NCBI GenBank assembly: GCA_014885115.2
Contig: WKLE02001953.1
Location: 2,789-13,862 of the forward strand
Direction of reading: 5' to 3'
DNA length: 11,074 nt
From: Asterionellopsis glacialis
Lineage: Eukaryota; Bacillariophyta; Plagiogrammaphyceae; Rhaphoneidales; Asterionellopsidaceae
How positions within the stretch are numbered: position 1 is the stretch's first letter; each line of letters starts with the position of its first letter. The notes under the pieces are model-generated. The model made no database searches. It saw nothing but the letters and a program-made list of their open reading frames with translations, and was not told the DNA's origin. The position numbers were made by a program, and so were the translations under genes. Positions 1-7,553 of the stretch are shown piece by piece.

Positions 1-869
1 AATAGTTTGAAACAGGTAAAAATCATTGATTTGCCGGATCTGGTAAAGATCAATGATTACCCATGTATTACTAATTACCTACAATGTGGAACTTAGGACC
101 TGCCTGGGATATCTGGTACTGGTACTATACCATGTACATTGCTGCTAAAGCACGGTATATATTTTAGAATGAAACATTGAATCTTTGAACCATCGGTCAT
201 TACTTGGGCCTTATCATTATACTGTAGACAATATCTCATAAACAGTAAACTCTTGGTCCTCCTATGATTAAGAGGTATAAATCTTATAGAAGATAACCAA
301 AAGTGCCAAATGTGCCATCAATTTAAAAAATTGGGGGAAGTCTGTGCTTTGTTCATTGTCTCTAATCTTAATAATTCTTTCAGATATTGTGCAATACAAA
401 ATATCACAGGCAATAAAAATTACACAATGCAATTTTCTTCTTAAAAAAACTAAATTAATTTTAACAAATAATACTTCTCCTAGTAGGATTACAAAAGACT
501 ACAACTTAGGAGACAAACAACAAACACTTCTTCTTCTTCTAAAATGTATTCCTTCTTTGTTTTCATCATGTTGCTTCAATCATCACTACCACCAACTAAA
601 AAAATCTCAAACATTTTGAAGGACAACCCTGTCTGTATCAAAGCTGTCACTCAATACATGGTATTCTTCTTTGAGTTGACCAAAGAGGGAAAGCAGCACA
701 AAAAAAAGAGAATGGCCACTGCTGTCATACAGAATTTGGAGAAGGATCTTACAAAAGTGCACAAAAATTGAGCAAAAAGCTTTGGAGCAATTTCTCAAAA
801 ACAGATGAGAGTAAAAAAAGTAGTCAAATTAATCTAGGGGGTAACATTTTTAACTTTGCCAGAATATTG
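1..869. other. AT-rich gene-free region
   Basis: This stretch has no open frame with recognisable protein character. The longest frames are under 100 codons, rich in Leu, Lys and Ser, and match no family I know. One 75-codon frame at 544-771 begins with ATG but has no supporting motif. The segment contains long A and T runs, a cluster of GTAC-type palindromes near 110-137, and a 10-bp inverted repeat near its left end. It reads as intergenic DNA flanking the tandem array. Confidence 0.6.
21..58. repeat. 10-bp perfect inverted repeat
   Basis: AATCATTGAT at 21-30 is mirrored exactly by ATCAATGATT at 49-58, leaving an 18-base loop. The stem stops at mismatches on both sides. It could fold in DNA or RNA, but no gene lies near it and no function can be assigned. 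A stem of this size may arise by chance in AT-rich DNA. Confidence 0.55.
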
Positions 870-2045
870 TTACTGGTTGAAGTATTGGGAGGATTTGGTA
901 GTCAGGTTGGCAGGGACCTGGCAGATACTTCAAACATGCTGATTGTGGTCAAAGAATGGTTTTTGTTTGGAATGGTTTGGTCCAGGAAGCTTGTAATATT
1001 GAAAAGGCAAAAAAGAAAAAGTATTTGATGGATGCAAAAGATTATCACTGGTTGAAGAATTGGGGGGAGTTAAATTTCTCTAGGCAGGCACCTAGTAGTC
1101 AGGGTGGCAGGGATTGGGCAGAGACATAAAACAACATGTTGATTTTGGTCAACAAATTTTCTTTTTTTGGAAAGGTTTTGTCCAGGAATCTTGCAATATT
1201 GATTGAAAAGCATTGGATGCAAAATATTGTCAGTGGTTAAAGTGTTGGAGGCAGGATTTGAATTTTCCCTAGGCAGGCTCCTGATAAGCAGGGAAAGGGA
1301 CCTGGCAAAGACCTAACACATAATGGTTGTAGTTAATGAATCCTCTTTTGTTTTGAATGGATTGGTCAAGAAGGCTTGCAATATTGAGAAGGAAAAAGAA
1401 AAAGTAATTGATGAAAAAGATTGTCACTGGGTGAAGTGTTGGGGGAATTGTTGAGGCAGGCCCCTAGTAGGCAGGGTGGCAGGGACCTGGCAGAAACCTA
1501 TATGTTGATTCTTGTGGTCAAAGAATCCTCTTTTATTTGGAATGGTTGCAGTTTGGTCCAGGAAGCTTGCAGTATTGATAAAGTAGAAAGAAAAAGTATT
1601 TGATGCAAAACATTGTGACTGGTTGCAGTATTGGGGAGATTTGATTTTTCCCTTGGCGCAGATGGCACAAGCCCCTGGTAGGCAGGGTGGCAGGGACCTG
1701 ACTGGCAGATACCAAAAAAATGTTGGCTGTGGTCAAAGAATATTCTTTTTTTGGCATGGTTTCATCCAGGAAGCTTGCAATATTTTTAAAGCAAAAGGAA
1801 AAAGTATTGGATGGAAATAATTCTTACCAGTTGAAGTGATGGGAAAATATGAATTTTCCCTTGGTAGGCCTCTTTTAGGCAGAGTGGCAGGGACTTGGCA
1901 GAGACCTAAAACATGTTTATTTTGGCCAAAGAATGTTCTTTTGTTTGGAATGGATTAGTCTAGGAAGCTTACAATATTGATGAAGCAAAAGGAAATAGTA
2001 TTTTATTCAAAATATTGTCACTGGTTGAACTGTTGTGTGGATTTC
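870..2045. repeat. Degenerate tandem array, about 190-bp unit, six copies plus a partial
   Basis: A block resembling TCACTGGTTGAAGTGTTGG recurs at about 870, 1045, 1230, 1424, 1616, 1824 and 2018, so spacings are 175-208 bp. Each full unit then carries, in the same order, a GC-richer block like GGCAGGGACCTGGCAG, a block like GGTCAAAGAAT, a block like CCAGGAAGCTTGCAATATTG, and an A-rich tail with AAAAAGTATT. The last copy stops near 2045. Copies differ by many substitutions and small indels, so the array is old. Partial frames through copies 1, 4 and 5 resemble each other, but copies 2, 3 and 6 carry a TAA at the same place, so the array is unlikely to be coding. No transposon ends or tRNA-like folds were seen. 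The unit is unknown to me. Confidence 0.9.
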
Positions 2046-2936
2046 AACTACTGTATTTCAGTGGGTAAGTGTGATAAAAGATAGTCAGTACATATACTGC
2101 AATTAGTTTACTTTGAGTAAATTAGTAAACATGTTTAAGTATGTAATGTGCTCATAGTATTTGTCCCTTTTATTTGAAGTTTCCTGTCCACTTCCCTGGA
2201 TAGGAGGGAGAGAGAAAGAGAGAGAGACACATGAAAGAGTGTGACGGTAGAAGGAGAGAAAGGATTTCATTGTAATTGATGTAATTTTGCAAGAAAGCAA
2301 TAAATGATTGCATCATGACAAACAGACAAGAACAAGCAAACTACAGCACATACCTTCATTGTTGATAATTTTAATTTGAATGCAACATTAGCTCTTGTTA
2401 TGTTGTCTTCTACTTCTGTGTAGAAAATAAATAATTTGTATGTTCACATGCAGAATGTAGAATTGTGAATTGGCACATCACAATCTTGCTAGAAACCACA
2501 ACATGGCAGAACATGTTTGCCGGTTCAAGGTTGAAAAATAATTAGAACAGAAAAGCAATTTTGGGGATGAAAAACTCTTTGTGTTTTACATTTTATTGAT
2601 TTTAATGTGACTCCCTGAAAAGTAACAATCAGATTACTGTCTTGAAGTAAGGGACTGAAAAGTAATGTGCACTTCTGATAGACTTGGTACCAAAGCCACA
2701 TAACCCAAAGGTTAAAGACAAGGAAACATTAAATAAAAGTTGCACTCTTGAAAAAATACAGACTGCATTGGGTGGAAAAAATTCTTGACAATCAAGATTA
2801 ACAGAAAAAATCATTAACTCTGACTAAGCTTGAAAATGGCTCAAGTTCAGACAACTAGGCTGAAATCCCATTCAAGAAGCACAACCCACGTACAGTACCA
2901 CATCTATCTACGCGTTTCAATACTATTTTAGAGATC
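2046..2936. other. Gene-free 3' flank of the glycyl-tRNA synthetase gene
   Basis: No frame here looks coding. The right part must hold the 3' untranslated region and poly(A) site of the minus-strand synthetase gene. An AATAAA hexamer on the minus strand (2592-2597) lies about 340 bp past the stop codon and is a possible but distant poly(A) signal. The left part holds a GA-rich tract. Nothing else stands out. Confidence 0.55.
2202..2232. repeat. GA-rich low-complexity tract
   Basis: An imperfect (GA)n run of about 30 bp, purine-rich on the plus strand, is followed by further AGGAGAGAAAGGA-type sequence to about 2265. It is an ordinary imperfect microsatellite in a gene-free stretch. Confidence 0.7.
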
Positions 2937-4851
2937 TTAGTATCCATCGATTTGTTTGGAAAGGTAAGGAATGACCTCATCCATAGGAATTCTCACTTGT
3001 TCTGTAGAGTCACGGTCACGAATGGTTACTGCATTATCCTTCTCAATAGTATCAAAATCTACGGTAATACAGAAAGGAGTCCCGACCTCATCAGCACGAC
3101 GGTACCGTCTTCCGATAGCTCCAGTAGCATCCCAAGCAACGTTCCATCGGACTCGAAGTTGATCAAACAGTTCTCGTGCTACTCCAACTAATTCCTCCTT
3201 GTTTTTGACCAGTGGTAAAACAGAAGCCTTGATGGGGGCCATTTTAGGGTGGAACTTAAGGAAGTTACGCTTTTCTCCACCAACCTCATCTTCCGCATAG
3301 GCTGAGCAAATGAGTGCCAAAATGAGACGATCTACACCTAAAGATGGCTCGATGCAGTGAGGAATGTATTTCTCCTTAGTTTGTTCGTCGTAGTAGTCCA
3401 AATCTAGATATTGCAAGGGTGCCAAAACGTTAGTGAATCACAAATGTTAGGGTTCCTGGAACCTAATTCGAAATATGAAGCACACTTTACAAGAGACTTA
3501 CTCTTTCCAGACCCTTCCATATGCTGAGACAAGTCATAGTTACCTCGTGCAGCAATTCCCATGAGTTCTTGCTCTCCAAATGGAAATCTGAAAGTCACAT
3601 CCGTACACGCCCGAGCGTAATGTGCCAACTTGTCACCCTCATGGACATCCCAACCCATAAGATCCTCTCTTAATCCAACCGACAAGAGGAATTCTTTCGA
3701 AGCATCAATCCATTGCTTTTGGAATGGTTCCCATACATCATCACCGGGAGGAATAAAATATTCAACTTCCATTTGTTCAAACTCCCTTGAGCGGAAAATA
3801 AAATTACGTGGGGTAATTTCGTTTCTAAATGCCTTGCCAATCTGTGCAATACCGAATGGAATCTTTTGGCGTGAAGTGCCTTGAGCATTTTTGAAATTGA
3901 TGAAAATACCCTGCGCAGTTTCAGGTCGGAGATAAGCGACAGCCGATGCATCCGTGGCGGCACCCACGTTTGTTTGGAACATGAGGTTAAAGTCACGAGG
4001 CATTGTTAAAGTTGGTAGACCAGATGCAGGTGAAGGAATTTGAGACATTTCTTCCTCTGACGCTTCAATTAACTCTTGGAAAGAAAAGCCCTCGTATTCG
4101 GCACCAGCCATATCCTTTTCCTTTAAGAGTTTCTTGGCTTGCTTCTTAGCTGCTTTGACCATATCTGCGTCGTTTGCTTCTTGAACACAAACATACCCGA
4201 CAGTTTCACCAGATTCCTTAATTACGATAGGAGAATAGAACAACTGATCGGCACGAAAGCGAAGTTTGGTTTCCTTACAATCAACCATAGGATCAGAAAA
4301 TCCGTCAAGGTGACCTTTTTTTTATCATAATTCGAAAAATTTCCTCAAGTGAGCAGAAAAAGTGGTATAGAAATAAAGCATAGACAAGATCAGAAAGAAA
4401 TTCACGTACCGGAACTTTGCCAGGTGGTAGGATTGTGGATAATACTAGAATCTAATCCAACGACATCCTCTCTGCGAGTGACAAAGTGTGCCCACCAGGC
4501 ATCCTTCACATTCTTTTTGAGTTCAGCACCTAATGGACCATAGTCATAAAATCCAGCATATCCGTTGTAGATTTCCGAGGAAGGAAAGATGATTCCGCGA
4601 CGCTTACACAAGGAAACAATATCATCCATGCTAACTTTTTCGTAGGCTTCATGGTCGACAACAGGACCTTCTACCTTCTTTTCTTCATCGGTGGTAGCCG
4701 AAAACATACGGGTGAGTGGCCTTGCGGATGACCTAACCATGTTTGATCCACGAGGGATCGTGAAGGCACTTGCCATCATCATGTTCGAGTTAGTTTCGAG
4801 TGTAGCTGCAGCAAGCCACACTCCAAAGGCACAACGCAAGCTGAACGTCAT
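2937..4851 (-). CDS. GlyRS: Glycyl-tRNA synthetase, bacterial-type homodimeric, organelle-targeted
   Basis: This class II synthetase charges tRNA-Gly with glycine. Exons are 4851-4410, 4314-3502 and 3403-2937, giving 573 residues and a TAA stop. Visible elements are the N-terminal catalytic start with YDYGPLG (after residue 95), [13 protein letters not shown] spanning the first splice junction (about 143-156), LRPETAQG (276-283), class II motif 2 with FRNE (310-313), YDLSQH before the second junction, motif 3 EPSLGVDR (437-444), and an anticodon-binding domain from about 472. The sequence resembles the bacterial alpha2 type rather than the alpha/beta type. I chose the ATG at 4851 because the open frame upstream reaches a stop near 4957 with no earlier ATG. 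Residues 1-57 form a targeting presequence, so the enzyme probably serves plastid and/or mitochondrion. The splice model rejoins conserved family sequence at both junctions. Family assignment is very secure; the localisation is inferred. Confidence 0.95.
3404..3501 (-). other. GlyRS intron 2
   Basis: This 98-bp phase 1 intron has donor GTAAGT and acceptor ATCTAG. A CTAAC branch-point candidate (3433-3429) sits about 25 bases before the acceptor. Removing it joins MEGSGK to NLDYYDEQ, as expected for the family. Reading through instead meets a stop at the acceptor TAG. Confidence 0.9.
4315..4409 (-). other. GlyRS intron 1
   Basis: This 95-bp phase 1 intron has donor GTACGT. Its acceptor follows a run of eight A rather than a pyrimidine tract. 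Splicing rebuilds the conserved WQSSGHLDGF, which fixes both ends. The glycine codon is split as G/GT. Confidence 0.9.
4681..4851 (-). other. Presequence of GlyRS with ASA-F motif and nested start codons
   Basis: Residues 1-57 precede the catalytic domain. Residues 1-18 resemble a signal peptide with a hydrophobic core ([12 protein letters not shown]). ASAF follows at 27-30, matching the ASA-F cleavage motif of plastid precursors in diatoms and relatives. In-frame methionines occur at 1, 24-26, 38, 49 and 75. From Met38, [17 protein letters not shown] looks like a mitochondrial presequence: it is rich in Arg and Ser, lacks acidic residues, and has a likely cleavage near RMF. Met38 lies in AACATGG, a strong initiation context, and Met1 in GCAATGA is also acceptable. 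The stretch between the hydrophobic core and ASA is somewhat long for a signal peptide. Dual plastid and mitochondrial supply from one gene is inferred. Confidence 0.6.
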
Positions 4852-5059
4852 TGCGAGGATCCAATATGCGACGCACAGTGGAACTGCGATTGTGCACACG
4901 ATTGTTCTTCCAGACCACACAGAAAAAAAGCCAAAAAATTGAAGACACGAGAAACGTCAGAGATATGAGTTGGGTGCCAACGGGTAACAGTACAACTGTT
5001 GCGTGCATTCCATTTGGATGTTATTTTGTACGAGATAACGGGGGATCACACGAAATGGG

Positions 5060-5066
5060 TGAGTCA
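5060..5066. promoter_or_regulatory. TGAGTCA bZIP-type site
   Basis: A perfect TGAGTCA, the core bound by AP-1/GCN4-class bZIP factors in other eukaryotes, lies about 210 bp upstream of the GlyRS start codon. Whether a bZIP of this organism uses it is unknown. A seven-base site can occur by chance. Confidence 0.25.
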
Positions 5067-5237
5067 GAATGGGTGCCAAGTTTGATCCCCTTGAAAAAGA
5101 GCTCGCAGTAGTCTAGCTAGAGTCAGAGTACGAACTCACAAAGCTCGATCGTCCGTTTTCGTCGGATCGAAACGGTACTGCTTGCAGGCAACAAGCCCTC
5201 GCGAGGCAGAGTTCTCATTTTTTGTTCTCACAAGACT

Positions 5238-5499
5238 GTACCGTGCGTACGGTAGACTGACAAAGCGACAAAGTAACGAGGCTACGTACCAGGTAGTACT
5301 TATTATTACCCTGTACCAGGTACAGGTACGTACCTGGTACAGTATCACGAGTACCTTGTACAGGTACAATTATCTGGTAGAACTCTTACCCAAGAGGTAC
5401 CTGGTACCGGTACCGGTACAAAGGTTCGAGTACCTGTACCTGGTACCTGTACACAGGTACAGGTGTGCACCTGAGGTACAGGTAGATTCTGTTGCGTAC
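5238..5499. repeat. GTAC palindrome cluster
   Basis: I count about 23 GTAC tetramers in roughly 260 bp, where about one is expected by chance. They are mostly arranged as GGTACC, GGTACA and TGTACC. Larger perfect palindromes include CAGGTACGTACCTG (5323-5336) and a GTACCGGTACCGGTAC block near 5404-5419. GTACCTGT (5443-5450) also pairs with ACAGGTAC (5453-5460) across a 2-base loop. The cluster ends about 140 bp before the GPC1 start codon and lies about 390 bp from the GlyRS start. It may be a regulatory array, a cruciform-forming element or a simple-sequence expansion. The sequence does not decide between these. Confidence 0.85.
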
Positions 5500-5640
5500 C
5501 GCCGTAACGCTCGTGTCTGGATCTACCTGGCTTCTCGAATGAATCTTGACACTCATCGTAAACGACGTCGACTCATTGCTGCTCAAAGTCCATGGATTAT
5601 TGTATTCTGGGATCGACAACAGTCCCATTAGTTAGTAACT

Positions 5641-7305
5641 ATGATAGAACCAAAAACATCACCAGTTAGCGATCAAGAGGGATTGCATCCTGGAAAAGGA
5701 GAAAAGTTGACGGGAAATACCATGTCGGAAGATGAATTATTGAAAGGGAAGACTCCCTTGAATAGACTCGAATCTGAAGAGGAGGCTGCATTAGGCGAAG
5801 TACGAGATCTTTTGAACGTAGTGGAGGATTTAATCTCAATGAAATCAAAGAAGGAACAGGCACAACACGAGGAAAGCGAATCTAAAGCCGAAAAGAAAGA
5901 CGATGAAGATGTAAAGCTTCTTCCCGATACTCCTTCTAAAAACGACGGTGTCGATGTGAAGAAGGATGAGCAAGATTCCCTTACCATGAAAGAAACATCA
6001 GATGCAGAAAAGAGAAGAAAGCTAACAGCGCTAAGAAAACGCCTCGGAAAGGAAGTAAAGAAGCAAAGGCAGCGAGTTGGTGCGTCTCTATCAAAATTGC
6101 GAAAACAACGCGATAATATTGAAATGGCACAAAGACGGATTAGTGCAAATCTTCAGGATCACCCTGCCGTCCGCCGTACGAGGGATGCTACAAGAAAAGT
6201 TATTACTGGCAGCAAGGATACCCGAGTCCGAGATTTCGTGGAAATTCCTCGAGTAGTAAAGGTGCTGGATATTTGGTGTTTCACATTTGGAGTGCTTGGT
6301 ATCATGTCCACCGAATATGTCTTGCTCCTCTACCCGGCCTTGTTTAGATACTACCTTGTTGTTTGTATGTTTCCGATGCTCTCTCTACGATATGTGGTAA
6401 GTTTATGTCATGCTTGGAAGAATCGCCTTTGTTTTTTTGAATCATACACCTTACCACGTACAGTAAACTGTTTTGTTTTGTCAACACTTGTGTAGCTCTA
6501 TCACAGAGCAAAATGGCATTACTTTTTATGGGACTTTTGTTATTGGGTGAACGGTCTTTGTTTTTACATGATTCTAATGCCCCCAAAATGGATCGGTGGG
6601 CCGGAAACGGAAGAATTACTTTGGCAAACACTTTTTGTTTGTGCCAATGGACCGCTCTTGAGTGCCACTGTTGCTTGGAACAACAGTATGGTCTTTCATA
6701 GTCTCGATAAGGTCACATCGTTATATGTGCACGTTTTCCCTGCTTTATTGTCATGGTGCGAGCGATGGCGCAGTATTGAAAGTTCCAATACCTCCATGAA
6801 TTTTAAGGGACATTTCACGTGGCCTACATCGTTTTACTTTGTTTGGCAGATTGTGTACCTTGCCCAAACCGAAGTTCTGGATAGAGACAAACTTGATAAT
6901 GATCCTGAAATTGCAACGGCCCTTCGATGGTTAACGAATGCACCAAAGATGACAGTTAATAGGATGGCTTTGAAAGCTTGCAGAAGTATTGGGATCATGG
7001 GACCAGATGAGACGTTTACACCACCTAGATTCAAAGTGACTCTCATTTTTGTGGTATTTCAGTTGTTATACACTCTCGTCACTTTTACACCAGCACGACT
7101 CTTACACAGTTACGAATATGCTCATACGGCAACGCTGATACTGATTATTACATTTTCAGTATACAATGGGGCTCGATACTACATCCAGGTGTTTAGCAAG
7201 ATCCACGAAAAGAGGTATTCGAATGAAAAAAAGAAGCCCTCGCAACCGGTCAAAGACGAAAGTGCCTCATCATCTTTTGTCATCTCTGGAGATGATGATT
7301 TTTGA
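5641..7305 (+). CDS. GPC1: Glycerophosphocholine acyltransferase (GPC1/DUF2838 family)
   Basis: Members of this family acylate glycerophosphocholine with acyl-CoA to give lysophosphatidylcholine, recycling the phosphatidylcholine backbone in membranes, probably the ER. Exons 5641-6396 and 6496-7305 give 521 residues. Family signatures include WHYFLWDFCYWVN (259-271), rebuilt next to the splice junction, then NGPLLSATVAWNNS (303-316) and HSLDKVTS (320-327). A C-terminal YNGARYYIQVFSK (475-487) follows. About eight hydrophobic segments lie between 205 and 478. Residues 1-200 are soluble and charged, with an acidic coiled-coil-like part (about 45-90) and a Lys/Arg-rich helix (122-167), a longer extension than I recall for yeast Gpc1. 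The ATG at 5641 has an in-frame stop 12 bases upstream; Met28 is an alternative start. Family assignment is strong; substrate is inferred from characterised yeast and plant members. Confidence 0.9.
6397..6495 (+). other. GPC1 intron
   Basis: This 99-bp phase 0 intron has donor GTAAGT and acceptor TGTAG after a T/G-rich stretch. It joins LRYV to LYHRAKWHYF, restoring the conserved WHYFLWDFCY block. Read-through would meet a stop at the acceptor TAG. Confidence 0.92.
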
Positions 7306-7553
7306 TCATACTTTCGAGACTAAGTCTCTCTAGAGAGGAACATGGATACAACAGATTCTACAGCTGTATCCATCTTCGATACACAAGAAGTTCTTCTATG
7401 TCTAAATAATATAATGTATTCTTGAAGTGATCGATTTTTCCTATTTTCTAGCTCATTTTTCAACTTATTTTACATATAACATTATTTAAAAGAAAGATTT
7501 GATTTCAAGTGCATGGTGCAACTGAAAGCAAATCTCTGGTCGTCTGGTCTAGT
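7306..7553. other. Tail-to-tail spacer with two palindromic elements
   Basis: This 248-bp spacer separates the convergent GPC1 and PH-like genes and must hold both 3' ends. CTCTCTAGAGAG at 7326-7337 is a perfect 12-bp palindrome. ATGGATACA at 7342-7350 is mirrored by TGTATCCAT at 7365-7373, a 9-bp stem with a 14-base loop. Both lie within 70 bases of the GPC1 stop and would be in its 3' UTR. The remainder is AT-rich. No canonical AATAAA is evident on the plus strand. Confidence 0.7.

Larger units (their letters stand above)
4852..5640. promoter_or_regulatory. Divergent intergenic region between GlyRS and GPC1 genes
   Basis: The two genes start head to head, 789 bp apart, so this stretch must contain both 5' untranslated regions and promoters. 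No TATA box is clear at a fixed distance from either start. Notable contents are a 10-bp direct repeat TGGGTGCCAA (4971 and 5070), a TGAGTCA site between its copies, and a GTAC palindrome cluster. A 149-codon frame at 5182-5631 runs through the palindromes; its Tyr-, Leu- and Val-rich translation is an effect of the repeated GTACC/GGTAC sequence and is not credible as a gene. Confidence 0.6.

Noticed and set aside
544..771. 75-codon ATG-started open frame
   Set aside because: No recognisable motif, no splice-linked continuation, and an AT-rich setting in which such frames arise by chance.
870..1820. Possible repeat protein encoded by the tandem array (similar peptides such as GGRDLAET in copies 1, 4 and 5)
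   Set aside because: Copies 2, 3 and 6 have a TAA at the same position, frames shift between copies, and each copy also ends in a stop. The peptide similarity follows from DNA repeat similarity.
3404..3425. Unspliced start of the last GlyRS exon ([11 protein letters not shown])
   Set aside because: An in-frame stop in the preceding exon's frame, a GTAAGT donor, a CTAAC branch candidate and family motif continuity show that this is intron sequence; the exon begins at 3403.
4852..4957. N-terminal extension of GlyRS upstream of 4851
   Set aside because: The frame is open, but no ATG occurs before the stop near 4957; the ATG at 4851 begins a sensible targeting sequence.
5420..5440. tRNA B-box-like GGTTCGAG
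   Set aside because: It is embedded in the GTAC palindrome cluster and no cloverleaf arms or A box can be built around it.
5182..5631. 149-codon plus-strand open frame in the divergent intergenic region
   Set aside because: Most of it is translation of the GTAC palindrome cluster, giving repetitive Tyr, Leu, Val and Arg residues. The opposite strand is also open for the same reason. No domain is visible.
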